This document shows positions 32,657-41,470 of a DNA stretch of 64,000 bases, one piece after another. Origin of the DNA: JALYYC01 sp963795805 (GTDB lineage: Bacteria > Chloroflexota > Dormibacteria > CF-121); assembly GCA_963795805.1 (NCBI GenBank), contig CAWCIV010000004.1:1441486-1505485 (forward strand), written 5' to 3'. The translations under genes were made by a program, and so were the position numbers. Under the pieces are notes generated by a model. The model made no database searches and had not been told where the DNA came from. It saw nothing but the letters and a program-made list of their open reading frames with translations. The first letter of the stretch is position 1, and every line of letters starts with the position of its first letter.

Positions 32657-34344
32657 GTACAGCAGTTACGAGTGGAAGAAGCGGCAGCGGTACCAGCGGC
32701 AGCGGCACAACCGGCGTCTTTCTTCGCAAGGCTACCGGCCTGGTCCGGGAGGTCTCGCTACTCGATGCCCTGATCATGAACACGCTTGGCATGAACGTGG
32801 CGGTCGGCGGCGTCTTCCTGTTCCTGCAGGCGCCAGCGAACTTCCCCAACGGCAACATGCTGGTGGCGGTCATCCTCGGCACCGTCCTGATGGCGTTCAC
32901 CCTGCTCTGGGTCTACTCCGAATTTGCCGCCGCCATGCCGCGTTCAGGCGGTGACTACGTCTTCGTCAGCCGCGCCCTCCATCCCTTCGCCGGCTGGCTG
33001 CTTTCGTGGAGCCAGGGGCTGTGGCTGATCTTCTTCTGGATCGGTTTCAACGCCTGGTTCGCCCTGACCTTCGCGGTCCCCACCGCGCTATCGACCATCT
33101 CCGTCGCTACCGGCCAGGACGTGTGGCTCAACGGCGCCAACTCGCTGATTGCCAGCTTCTCATTCCTCGGAATCACCACCCAGTGGTGGGTCTTGCTCTT
33201 CGGTACCGTTATCAATGTCGGCTTCGGCGCCCTGCTGATGTTCGGCAACCGCAGTTACTGGCGCTGGCAGCGCTGGGCATTCCTCTTCGCGGGCGGCAGC
33301 ATCCTGATTGCGGCACTGCTACTCATCCTCCGCGGTGGTGACATCCCCCACGCCTGGAATGCCTTCGCCGGTAAGGCGGGCGGGCTCGCCTTCGAGAAGG
33401 TCATCCCGACGGCCCAGGCGGCGGGCTACTCGACGCCGAGCGGCGGTTTCGACTTCGGCCAGACTCTCTTGATGTTGCCCTGGGTCTTCTTCGTGGTCGG
33501 CTACGCACAGGGCTCGGCTCAGATCGGTGGTGAGGTCAAGCGTGCCGCCCGCACCCAGCGGACCGCTATGGTGGGCGGCGTCCTGATCAACGGCGCCGTT
33601 CTGGCGCTGCTCGTGATCCTGGTCACCAGCGCCCTGGACATCAAGTGGATCGGCAGCCTCGGCTACCTCGCCAACAATGCCCCGGCCAAGCTCGGCCTCC
33701 CCGGGACGCTGACGCCGGGCTTCAACTTCATCGTCAGTTTGCTGACGCACAACGTGATCGTGCTGCTCATCATCGGGATCGGTTTCGTGCTCTGGGCGCT
33801 GCTGGGCACGCCACTATCGGAGTTGCAGGCGACTCGCTACATGCTCGCCTGGGCCCTCGACCGGACCGTGCCCAAGCGGCTCGGCGACGTGAGCGAGCGT
33901 TACCACACGCCGGTTAACGGCATCGTGCTCGCGACCATCACCGGGGAGATTGCCCTGGTCGCGCTCGTGGTCAACTCCCAGGCAAGCCTGCTGGGGGCGC
34001 TGCTGGCGCAGATTGCCGCCTTCATCCTGGTCTCGATCGCCGGGATCGTGTTTCCCTACCGGCTGAAGGCAACCTGGGAATCCGCCGGTGGCCGTCGCCT
34101 CTTCGGCATCCCGACCGTGACGCTCGCCGGCATCGGCGGCGTCATCGTGCTCGGCGCCTTCGTCTACGAATTCCTCTTCAACCCGATCGTCAACTCGACC
34201 TTTGCCGTGACCCGCCAGATCTCACTGATCTTCATGCTGGCCGTGCCGCTGATCGGCGCGGTCTGGTACGCCGCCGCCTACTACCTGAACCGGCAGCGCG
34301 GGGTCAACCTCTCGCTCGCCTACAAGGAACTGCCTCCCGAATGA
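32653..34344 (+). CDS. APC-superfamily amino-acid-type permease
   Basis: The 563-residue protein has an N-terminal Ser/Gly-rich cytoplasmic stretch, then about 12-13 membrane helices beginning near residue 45 (VSLLDALIMNTLGMNV). APC family features include the unwound TM1 Gly-rich stretch, PRSGGDYVFVSRALHP and YAQGSAQIGGEVKRAAR. FrlA transporters (fructoselysine uptake) belong to this superfamily and pair with PfkB kinase plus SIS deglycase. GAGGAG precedes the ATG. It is followed by a hairpin repeat, then the kinase gene. The substrate is inferred only from neighbours. Confidence 0.88.
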   Translation: MSTAVTSGRSGSGTSGSGTTGVFLRKATGLVREVSLLDALIMNTLGMNVAVGGVFLFLQAPANFPNGNMLVAVILGTVLMAFTLLWVYSEFAAAMPRSGGDYVFVSRALHPFAGWLLSWSQGLWLIFFWIGFNAWFALTFAVPTALSTISVATGQDVWLNGANSLIASFSFLGITTQWWVLLFGTVINVGFGALLMFGNRSYWRWQRWAFLFAGGSILIAALLLILRGGDIPHAWNAFAGKAGGLAFEKVIPTAQAAGYSTPSGGFDFGQTLLMLPWVFFVVGYAQGSAQIGGEVKRAARTQRTAMVGGVLINGAVLALLVILVTSALDIKWIGSLGYLANNAPAKLGLPGTLTPGFNFIVSLLTHNVIVLLIIGIGFVLWALLGTPLSELQATRYMLAWALDRTVPKRLGDVSERYHTPVNGIVLATITGEIALVALVVNSQASLLGALLAQIAAFILVSIAGIVFPYRLKATWESAGGRRLFGIPTVTLAGIGGVIVLGAFVYEFLFNPIVNSTFAVTRQISLIFMLAVPLIGAVWYAAAYYLNRQRGVNLSLAYKELPPE

Positions 34345-34373
34345 CCATATTTCTCCTTCACCCATGAAGCAAT

Positions 34374-34418
34374 TTCTCCCTCCCTCCGCGAAGCGGGGGG
34401 AGGGTAGGGGTGGGGGGC
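34374..34418 (+). repeat. hairpin/G-tract element abutting the kinase start
   Basis: TCCCTCCCTCCGCGAAGCGGGG with the tail GGAGGGTAGGGGTGGGGGG ends 1 nt before the GTG at 34420. The G-rich tail is the only ribosome-binding-site-like sequence upstream of that gene. Four G-runs allow a quadruplex directly in front of the start codon. Confidence 0.85.
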
Positions 34419-34419
34419 A

Positions 34420-37227
34420 GTGAATCCCCGCGTCATCGTCGTCGGCGACCTGACGTTGGATGATGTGGTGCTGCCCGACGGCAGCACCCACATGGCCTCG
34501 ATCGGCGGCGATTCCCTCTACGCGGCGCTGGGGGCGCGACTGTGGGAACCGCGGGTCGGGGTAGTGACACGCCGCGGTGAGGACTTCCCGCGCGATCGGT
34601 TGGGAAGTCTCGAGGCGCTCGGGATCTGCCTCGACGGCGTGGTCGACATCCCAGGTCCAACCGTCCGCAACTGGGTCATCTACGAGGAAGATGGCCGTCG
34701 TCGCTGGGTCTACCGGACGGCGCCCGGTCGCCCAGGTGAGGTGGCGGTGCGCCCGGAGGACATCCCGGCGCACTGGCTGCGATCAAATCCGGCACCGGTT
34801 GTGCACGTTGCCGCCATGCCTATCGATGCCGCCGAGCACATCATCGACGCAGTCCGCGCCACTGCTCCCGACGCGATCATCACCCTCGACACCCACGAGG
34901 ACTACGTCAGCCGATACCGCGAGCAGCTGCTGCGACTGGCCGCGCGCGTCAATGTCTTCCTTCCCAGTCGCGAGGAGCTGGCCGACCTGGTCGGCTACGA
35001 CGATCCGCGGCGCGCCCTGGACGAGCTATCGAAGAAGGCAACCCTCCCGACGGTCGTGGTCAAGATGGGGAAGGAGGGCATCCTTGTCTGGCACAAAACA
35101 GACGGTGTCCATTCTGTTCCCGCGGTCCCGGCCGCGATCGTGGACGAGACCGGCGCCGGCGACAGCTTCTGCGGCGGCCTGGCCGCCGGGCTCGCCCTGG
35201 GACTCGATCCGCTCGAGGCTGCCCGCCGTGGCGCGGTTTCGGCGGCCTTTGCCGTTGAACGGCTCGGATCGCTGGCCCTTGCCGGCGTCACGCCGGACGA
35301 GGCGACAGCGCGTCTTACGGGTTCACGTGGCCCTTCGACCCGCGATCGCTATGCGATCGAGCTGATGCTGGACGAAATCCACTCGGCGCCCCAGGTGATT
35401 GCCGCCCAGCTCGCGTCTCCCGATCCGTCGATTGGCAAGCTCGCCCGATCACTCTGCGAGTCAGGCATCAACCATCTATATATGACCGGCTGCGGCGACT
35501 CCTACCTCGCCGGCGCGGCGGCGGCGCTTGCCTTCGACCGCCACAGCGGGATCGCGGCCGAGGCGATTCACGCGCTCGACCTGGCTCGCTACCGCGTGCG
35601 TTACCTGCCGAAGGCGAGCGCCGTGCTCTGCGTCTCTTCCTCGGGGGAGGTCGGCCGCACCATCGAGGCGGCCGCCCAGGCGCGCGCCTTCGGGCATCGC
35701 GTCATCGCGCTGACCGGCAGCGACAGATCACGCCTGGCGGCCGAGGCCACCGACATGATTCCACTGACGTACCCAGCCATCGGCGCGACACCGGGCACGA
35801 TCTCCTTTCTCGCGATGCTGATGACGCTCTACGAGCTCGCCCTGCAGTGGGGCGCCGCTCGAGGCGTACAGGTCGATGCCGCTCGTACCGCGCTCGAGCG
35901 AGCTCCGAAACTGGCAACGGATACGCTGGCGCGCTGCGAGGAGTCGTCGGCGCGCCTGGCCGACCGCTGGCGCAACCGAGCCACCATCACCTTCATTGGC
36001 GCCGGGCCCAGCGATGCGACGGCCCGTTTCGGCGCTGCCAAACTCCTCGAAGGACCCCAGATGCGCGGGGTGTCGACCAACCTGGAGGAGTGGGCTCATG
36101 GCGAGTACTTCGTCACCGAGCCGGGCCAGCCGGTGGTCGTCGTCGGCCCCAGTGGCGCCGCCTCGGACCGGGTGGGGGAGATCCTATCGGAGCTCGCCTT
36201 CATCGGCGCGGACAGCGCGCTGATCAGCGATGAGCCGCGCGGTCGGGACACCGCTAACTGCATCCAGCTTGCGACAGGCCTCCCGGAAGAGTTCTCACCG
36301 CTGCTGGCCGCGCTGCCGCTGAGCTTGCTCGCCTTCTACCTGGCGCGCGCCCGTGGCAAGCGCAGCTACAACTTCCCCAGCCCGGAGGCTGCGCAAGGAA
36401 CACTACGACACCATTCACCGCGACCGCCGCGGCGTGCCGGCGTGAGGGAGGTCGGGCTTCAAGTGGCCCCGGACAACGTCCCGCTCGCCGATGTCGAGGC
36501 GGAGGCCGTCCGCCTGCTCCAGCGGGCCGGCGAAGCCAATCTCACCGTGCGTCTGCTCGGCGGCACGGCGGTTAGCCTGCATCGACACCGTCCACTGCCG
36601 CCGGCGCTGGAGCGAACCTACGGCGACATCGACGTCGTCGTCAAGCGAGGGCACGACGGCGGGCTCAAGAAGACGCTGGAGGGGCTCGGCTACGTCGCCA
36701 ACCGTCGTTTCAATGGACTGCACGGCGACCGCCGCTTGCTCTTCTACGACGAGCACAACGGACGCCAGGTCGACGTCTTCATCGGGAACTTCCGCATGTG
36801 CCACACGCTCACGCTTGATGACCGACTGACACTGCATCCTCACACGCTCGCACCGGCCGACCTGCTGCTGACCAAGTTGCAGATCGTCAAGATCAACGCC
36901 AAGGACGTCGTCGACGCCTGGGCGCTGCTCTACGAGCACGAGGTCGCGGCCGCACCGGCGGGCGACGTCATCGATCTCAACCGGCTGGCGCAGGTGACGG
37001 GCCGCGATTGGGGCTGGTTTACGACGTTCACGGATAACCTCGCCCGGCTGGTTCCGGGTCCCGACCAGGCAATGCCGCCGGAAGTTGCGAGCGAGATCGC
37101 GAGTCGGGTAACCACGATTCAGCAAGCGCTCACCGGCGCATCAAAGTCTTTCTCCTGGAAGGCGCGGGCTACCGTCGGGCGCCGGATGTCGTGGTACGAG
37201 GATCCGGAGGAGATCGGCGGTGGCTGA
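34420..37227 (+). CDS. PfkB sugar kinase - double SIS domain - nucleotidyltransferase reading frame (probable frameshift joins two genes)
   Basis: The frame encodes 935 residues. About 1-300 is a PfkB/ribokinase fold (IVVGDLTLDDVV, ATP/anion-hole signature DETGAGDSFCGGLAAGLALG near 245). About 310-650 is a double-SIS module like FrlB/AgaS/GlmS isomerases (TGCGDSYLAGAA; CVSSSGEVGRT; FIGAGPSDATARF; EEWAHGEYFV). The remainder is a nucleotidyltransferase (LLGGTAVSLH ... DIDVVVK). Near 36381 the +1 frame continues the SIS protein with LRKEHYDTIHRDRRGVPA and a stop that overlaps a GTG at 36442 as GTGA, so a one-base change (CCC at 36381-36383) has probably fused SIS protein and nucleotidyltransferase. 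By analogy with FrlD plus FrlB, the kinase-SIS part would phosphorylate and deglycate an Amadori compound. Confidence 0.8.
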   Translation: MNPRVIVVGDLTLDDVVLPDGSTHMASIGGDSLYAALGARLWEPRVGVVTRRGEDFPRDRLGSLEALGICLDGVVDIPGPTVRNWVIYEEDGRRRWVYRTAPGRPGEVAVRPEDIPAHWLRSNPAPVVHVAAMPIDAAEHIIDAVRATAPDAIITLDTHEDYVSRYREQLLRLAARVNVFLPSREELADLVGYDDPRRALDELSKKATLPTVVVKMGKEGILVWHKTDGVHSVPAVPAAIVDETGAGDSFCGGLAAGLALGLDPLEAARRGAVSAAFAVERLGSLALAGVTPDEATARLTGSRGPSTRDRYAIELMLDEIHSAPQVIAAQLASPDPSIGKLARSLCESGINHLYMTGCGDSYLAGAAAALAFDRHSGIAAEAIHALDLARYRVRYLPKASAVLCVSSSGEVGRTIEAAAQARAFGHRVIALTGSDRSRLAAEATDMIPLTYPAIGATPGTISFLAMLMTLYELALQWGAARGVQVDAARTALERAPKLATDTLARCEESSARLADRWRNRATITFIGAGPSDATARFGAAKLLEGPQMRGVSTNLEEWAHGEYFVTEPGQPVVVVGPSGAASDRVGEILSELAFIGADSALISDEPRGRDTANCIQLATGLPEEFSPLLAALPLSLLAFYLARARGKRSYNFPSPEAAQGTLRHHSPRPPRRAGVREVGLQVAPDNVPLADVEAEAVRLLQRAGEANLTVRLLGGTAVSLHRHRPLPPALERTYGDIDVVVKRGHDGGLKKTLEGLGYVANRRFNGLHGDRRLLFYDEHNGRQVDVFIGNFRMCHTLTLDDRLTLHPHTLAPADLLLTKLQIVKINAKDVVDAWALLYEHEVAAAPAGDVIDLNRLAQVTGRDWGWFTTFTDNLARLVPGPDQAMPPEVASEIASRVTTIQQALTGASKSFSWKARATVGRRMSWYEDPEEIGGG
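36442..37227 (+). other. probable separate nucleotidyltransferase gene within the fused frame
   Basis: If the frameshift is artefactual or recent, this is an independent 261-residue gene beginning with GTG that overlaps the SIS stop as GTGA. It has the minimal nucleotidyltransferase (NTase) core G-G-T-A-V-S with D-I-D-V-V-V (Asp dyad about 64-66), then LLLTKLQIVKINAKDVVD, a pattern common to AbiEii/MNT-type NTases and to uncharacterised sugar-metabolism NTases. It ends with an 8-nt overlap into the phosphatase gene. Confidence 0.6.
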
Positions 37228-38173
37228 TTACAGGGCTTTCTTCGTCACCGACATCCATGCCTCGGACCGCTGCTTTCGGAAATTCCTCAACGCGGCGCGC
37301 TTCTATGACTGCAAGGTCCTGATCATGGGCGGCGACATGACCGGAAAGATGCTGGTTCCGGTTGTCGACCACGGCAATGGCCGCTGGTCTACCCGCGTCT
37401 TCGGAACCTACCGGGAATTTGGCGAGGCCGAGCTGCCCGCGATCCGGAAGCTGATCGCGGACGCCGGCTACTACGCATACGACACCAACGCCGACGGCGT
37501 CCGTGCCCTCGAAGAATCGCCGGCAGCTGTCGAAGCGCTCTTCGAGCAGCGGATCACCGAGACGGTCAAGGACTGGCTCGCACTGGCCGAGGAGCGCCTC
37601 GACGGGACCGACGTCACCTGCTACATGGCGCCCGGAAACGATGACCCACCATTCGTCGACACGCTGCTGCGGACCTCGTCCCGAGTGATCAACCCGGAGG
37701 GCGCCCTGGTCGAGTTGCCCGGCGGTTTTCCGATGATCAGCGTCGGCTATTCGAATCCGACGCCCTGGGACTCGCCGCGCGAGCTGCCCGAGGACAAACT
37801 CCTTGCGCTGATCGACAGCGAGGCGGCTAAAATCGCCGACCCGAGCCGCGCCATCTTCAATCTGCATGTGCCGCCGAAGGACACGCCCATCGACCAGGCG
37901 GTCCTGGTTGACGCCGAGCTCCGCCCCGTGATCAAGGGTGGGATGCCGGCGATCGCGGGCGTCGGGTCGAGCGCGGTCCGGACCGGGGTGGAGCGCTACC
38001 AGCCGATGCTGGCGCTCCACGGCCACATCCACGAGTCTCGCGGCGAGGCACGCCTGGGTCGTACCACCTGTCTTAATCCCGGCAGTGAATACAGCGAAGG
38101 CGTCCTGCGCGGCGTGATCCTGACGCTCTCAGAGAAGAAAGGATTGAAGGGCTACCAATTGGTGTCGGGCTGA
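37220..38173 (+). CDS. calcineurin-like metallophosphoesterase
   Basis: The 317-residue protein starts with GTG and overlaps the previous frame by 8 nt. It has the metal-ligand series of the family: FVTDIHASD (D, H), IMGGDMTGK (GGD), APGNDDPP (GND in place of GNHE), LHVPPKDT (His) and LHGHIHESRG (GHxH). It probably hydrolyses a phosphomonoester or phosphodiester in the cytoplasm. In the operon it sits after the kinase/SIS genes, so it may remove phosphate from an intermediate or a by-product, which is inference. Confidence 0.9.
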   Translation: MADYRAFFVTDIHASDRCFRKFLNAARFYDCKVLIMGGDMTGKMLVPVVDHGNGRWSTRVFGTYREFGEAELPAIRKLIADAGYYAYDTNADGVRALEESPAAVEALFEQRITETVKDWLALAEERLDGTDVTCYMAPGNDDPPFVDTLLRTSSRVINPEGALVELPGGFPMISVGYSNPTPWDSPRELPEDKLLALIDSEAAKIADPSRAIFNLHVPPKDTPIDQAVLVDAELRPVIKGGMPAIAGVGSSAVRTGVERYQPMLALHGHIHESRGEARLGRTTCLNPGSEYSEGVLRGVILTLSEKKGLKGYQLVSG

Positions 38174-38183
38174 GGAGGGAGGG

Positions 38184-38624
38184 ATGACAGACACGATCGA
38201 CCGGCCGACGCTAAGCGTCCAGGGGGCGCGACGCGTGCTTGACGCAGCGCTGGACGAGGCGACGCGGGCGGGCCTGCACGTCTCGATTGCCGTGCTTAGC
38301 TTGGACGCGCAGCTCAAGGCATTTGCCTCCATGGACGGCGCGTCGATCCTCTCGACCGAGACGGCTCTCAAGAAGGCACTGACCGTGATCAAGGTGGGGA
38401 AGGCAACCAGCGAGTTTGCCGCGGATCTCAAGGCGGAGATGGCTGACGAGCCTGAACTGTTTCACGGCATGCTGGCCATGGAGGGGATCGCTACTTTCGG
38501 CGGCGGCGTGCCAATAAGCCTGGGCGGGGGCATGGTCGGTGCGATCGCTGTGTCGGGGGCATCAAGTGCGGAGGATGAGGAGATAGCTAGAAAAGCGGCT
38601 GCGGTTCTGAAAGGAAAGGGATAA
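38184..38624 (+). CDS. HbpS/GlcG-family protein (DUF336)
   Basis: The 146-residue protein has the GlcG/HbpS fold signature: GARRVLDAALDEATRAGL, HVSIAVLSLDAQLKAFASMDGA-type text, an ALKKALTVIKVGK helix, FGGGVPISLGGGMVGAIAVSGAS and EDEEIARKAA. Family members bind heme or cobalamin-like compounds, or accompany catabolic enzymes (glycolate and 1,2-propanediol operons) with unclear roles. It follows the phosphatase by 10 nt with GGAGGGAGG as ribosome-binding site. Confidence 0.88.
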   Translation: MTDTIDRPTLSVQGARRVLDAALDEATRAGLHVSIAVLSLDAQLKAFASMDGASILSTETALKKALTVIKVGKATSEFAADLKAEMADEPELFHGMLAMEGIATFGGGVPISLGGGMVGAIAVSGASSAEDEEIARKAAAVLKGKG

Positions 38625-38634
38625 GGAGTAAAGC

Positions 38635-40092
38635 ATGGCAATTCGTATAAAGACCCGGCCCGCTGAGGCGCCGGCCGGCGATGGCGGACAGGAATCGATC
38701 GTTGCCGACTACACGGAGGCGGTCGTACCGGGGCATGCGAAGCGGTCCAACTTCCGGGTGTTTCTTCTCTTCATGTCGATGCAGCTCGTCTTCGGGGCGG
38801 TTCTGGTCGGCTACAACGCCCGCTTCTCCAATCTGACGCTCGGCCAGCTCACCCTGGCGATGGCAATTGCGGCGGTCACGATGACCGTCTATTGCATCGG
38901 CTCCGCCAACGTCGGCGCGGTGGTTGGCCAGACCCATGCCGTGACGACCCGCAGCATCTTTGGCAGGATAGGCAGCGCCATCGTCTCGCTGCTGCTGGTC
39001 ATCGATGGGATGGGTTTCTATCTCTTTACCGTGTTGCTCATCGTCCAGCTGGCGGGAGCTCTCCTCGGAACGCTGCCGGCGGTCAGCCTGGTCACCGCGG
39101 CTCTCGCACTGGTCATGATCATCAACAACTACTTCGGCTTCACCGGCCTGCAGCGCTTTGCCCAATTCGTCGCCGTACCGGTAATGGTCGTCTGGGGTCT
39201 CTATGCCGTCATCAAGACTCTCCTCTCGGTCAATTCCGGCACGATCGCGGCCGTTCCCCATCCTGCAAATGCGACCGCCGTCTTCATCGCCATCGGCGCC
39301 ATGGTCGGACTCTCCACCTGGGGCAACGAGCCGGATGTCTTCCGCTACGCCAAGGCCGGGAAGGCTTCCTGGTGGAACATTCCCACCCTGGCCGTCTGCT
39401 ACTTCTTAGGCGCCTTCCTTTTCCCGATCATGGGCTACCTGGTGGCGACCGTGGCAAACCAGTCCGACTTCTCGGCCAGCATCCGGTACTTCGCTAACTT
39501 CACCGTCTTTGGTCTGGCCGGGGTGATGATGATCATCCTGCTGGTAAACCAGTGGGCGGTCCAGGATGGCAACCTTTATATCGCCATCAACGGCGCCCAG
39601 AATCTGCTCTCCCGGATCCCCGGGTGGCGCCGTCAATACACCGTCATCGGCCTCGGGTTGATCGCGGCGGCACTGACCTTTATCCTGCCCAGCCTGACCC
39701 AGACCTTCAACATCGTGACCGGGATCGGCTCGGTAACGGTTCCGGTGGCGAGCACGATCATGGCGATGGATGTATTCGTCCTGCCGCGCCTCTTCGGACT
39801 GCGCCGCCCGCTCCACCGCGTGGCTTCGTGGCAGGAGGTGGCGATTGGAAACTGGCCCGCGATCGTGGCGCTCATCCTGGGAACCGGCGTGGGCGCCTAC
39901 ACCGCCGGCGTCATTCCGGGAATCCCCGGTTTCGGCACCACCTACATCGGCTTCCCTGCCCTGCAGGCGTGGGTTACCGGAGCCGTGGTTTACCTCGTGG
40001 GAGCGGCCATCGTGGCCCGCAGCCCTCGGGCGAAGGAGTTGCTCGGCTACTCGGCGGTCGAGAGCGTGCCGGAGATGGACGCGGCCGTTTAA
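38635..40092 (+). CDS. NCS1-family nucleobase/allantoin permease
   Basis: The 485-residue protein has about 12 membrane helices. The N-terminal part matches cytosine/purine (CodB) type NCS1 symporters: VFLLFMSMQLVFGAVLVGYN, GQTHAVTTRSIFGRIGS, NNYFGFTGLQRFAQF, and a conserved TWGNEPDVFRYAK loop (the TW/G-N segment participates in substrate binding). With allantoinase downstream, allantoin, hydantoin or uracil-like substrates are the best guess. AAGGAGTAAAGC precedes the ATG. Stop and next start are separated by 0 nt (TAA GTG). Confidence 0.88.
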   Translation: MAIRIKTRPAEAPAGDGGQESIVADYTEAVVPGHAKRSNFRVFLLFMSMQLVFGAVLVGYNARFSNLTLGQLTLAMAIAAVTMTVYCIGSANVGAVVGQTHAVTTRSIFGRIGSAIVSLLLVIDGMGFYLFTVLLIVQLAGALLGTLPAVSLVTAALALVMIINNYFGFTGLQRFAQFVAVPVMVVWGLYAVIKTLLSVNSGTIAAVPHPANATAVFIAIGAMVGLSTWGNEPDVFRYAKAGKASWWNIPTLAVCYFLGAFLFPIMGYLVATVANQSDFSASIRYFANFTVFGLAGVMMIILLVNQWAVQDGNLYIAINGAQNLLSRIPGWRRQYTVIGLGLIAAALTFILPSLTQTFNIVTGIGSVTVPVASTIMAMDVFVLPRLFGLRRPLHRVASWQEVAIGNWPAIVALILGTGVGAYTAGVIPGIPGFGTTYIGFPALQAWVTGAVVYLVGAAIVARSPRAKELLGYSAVESVPEMDAAV

Positions 40093-41457
40093 GTGGCTGA
40101 AGAAGCCTTCGAAGTCGTGATCCGCGCACCGCGCGTCATGGCGGGCGACGGCGAGGCGGCGGGATCGATCGCGATCCGGAACGGCCGGATCGTTCAGGTC
40201 GCGCCCCTCGACGCGAAGTTCAAGGCGGCATGCGAGGTGGAGTTCGACGCCGATGTCGTGGTGCTGCCCGGGATCGTCGACTCGCACGTCCACGTTTGCG
40301 AGCCCGGGAACACCGAATGGGAAGGTTTTGCGACAGCCACCAGGGCCGCCGCGGCGGGCGGGATCACGACCCTGGTCGATATGCCGATCGACAGTGTGCC
40401 CGCCACCGTTACCGTGGACGCGCTGGAGACGAAGCGCGCCGCGGCGCGGCATCAATCTCACGTGGACGTGGGCTTCTGGGGCGGGTCGGTCCCTGGAAAT
40501 CTACGGGAGATGAGGCAGCTTCGCGAGTCGGGCGTGCTCGGATTCAAGTGCTTCCTGATCGATCCGGGCGTACCTGACTTCTTGCCGCTGGATGCCGCCG
40601 GGATGGAGCAGGCGCTGGCGGTGGCCCGCGAGCTGGATGCCCCGCTCCTCGTGCATGCGGAGAGCGCTCAAGCGGCGCCGGCGACAGCTGCCATCAGCGG
40701 ACGGAAGTACGCCGACTACCTGCGATCGCGCCCGAAGGAAATGGAGAACCTGGCGGTCGCCCAGGTGATCGAGGCGGCCCGGAAAACGGGTGGACATGCG
40801 CACGTCGTGCACCTTTCCAGCTCGGACGCCATCGCCATGATCGCTTCGGCGCGCCGCGCCGGGACGCGGGTGACGGCAGAGACCTGTCCGCACTACCTGA
40901 CGCTGGCCGCCGAGGAGATCCCTGACGGCGCTACCGCCTCCAAATGCTCACCACCCATCCGCGAAGCGAGCAACCGCGATGCGCTCTGGAGGGGTCTTCG
41001 GGAGGGCGTGATCGGTTCGATCGTGTCCGATCACTCGCCCTGCACGGTCGCCATGAAAGAGGTCTCGAGCGGCGATTTCGGCGCGGCCTGGGGAGGCATC
41101 TCATCCCTTCAGCTCAGCCTCTCCCTCGTCTGGACCGAAGCGAGCCGACGGCACCACAGCCTTCGCGAGGTGGTCAGCTGGATGGCGGAAGGGCCCGCGA
41201 AACTTGCCGGCCTGCCCAACAAGGGGAAGATCGCCCCCGGGTTCGATGCCGACTTCTGCGTTCTGGCGCCGGATGCGTCGTTCGTCGTCGACCCAAATCG
41301 ACTTCATCATCGCAATCCACTCACGCCCTATGCCGGCCGGACCCTGCTGGGGGTGGTCCGTGAGACCTGGCTTCGCGGCGAGCCCATCAACTTTCGCGAA
41401 CCCAGGGGTCAGCTGCTCGAGGGAAGGCCGAGGGCCGCCGTCCAACCGATTCCATAG
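40093..41457 (+). CDS. allB: allantoinase (amidohydrolase)
   Basis: The 454-residue protein starts with GTG directly after the permease stop. It has the cyclic amidohydrolase metal site: DSHVHVCEPGNTEWEGF (His 65/67; the EPGNTEWEGF text is typical of allantoinase), the Lys of GFKCFL at 152 (carboxylated bridging ligand), HAES (His about 188), AHVVHLS (His about 240) and the catalytic Asp of SDHSPC at 313. It should hydrolyse allantoin to allantoate. AllB and dihydropyrimidinase overlap in sequence, but the motif and neighbouring allantoicase support allantoinase. Confidence 0.88.
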   Translation: MAEEAFEVVIRAPRVMAGDGEAAGSIAIRNGRIVQVAPLDAKFKAACEVEFDADVVVLPGIVDSHVHVCEPGNTEWEGFATATRAAAAGGITTLVDMPIDSVPATVTVDALETKRAAARHQSHVDVGFWGGSVPGNLREMRQLRESGVLGFKCFLIDPGVPDFLPLDAAGMEQALAVARELDAPLLVHAESAQAAPATAAISGRKYADYLRSRPKEMENLAVAQVIEAARKTGGHAHVVHLSSSDAIAMIASARRAGTRVTAETCPHYLTLAAEEIPDGATASKCSPPIREASNRDALWRGLREGVIGSIVSDHSPCTVAMKEVSSGDFGAAWGGISSLQLSLSLVWTEASRRHHSLREVVSWMAEGPAKLAGLPNKGKIAPGFDADFCVLAPDASFVVDPNRLHHRNPLTPYAGRTLLGVVRETWLRGEPINFREPRGQLLEGRPRAAVQPIP

Positions 41458-41470
41458 GGAGGTTCTGGAA

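Noticed and set aside
34420..37227. genuine three-domain kinase-SIS-nucleotidyltransferase protein
   Set aside because: The joining segment reads as noise while the +1 frame gives a plausible C-terminus and a GTGA overlap, so the third domain is probably a separate gene.
36442..37227. AbiE-type toxin
   Set aside because: It has an NTase core but no neighbouring antitoxin, and it lies inside a metabolic operon.
39406..40461. 351-codon minus-strand frame opposite the NCS1 permease
   Set aside because: The composition is typical of an antisense shadow (His, Arg, Asp, Gly rich). The plus-strand permease and allantoinase are well supported.
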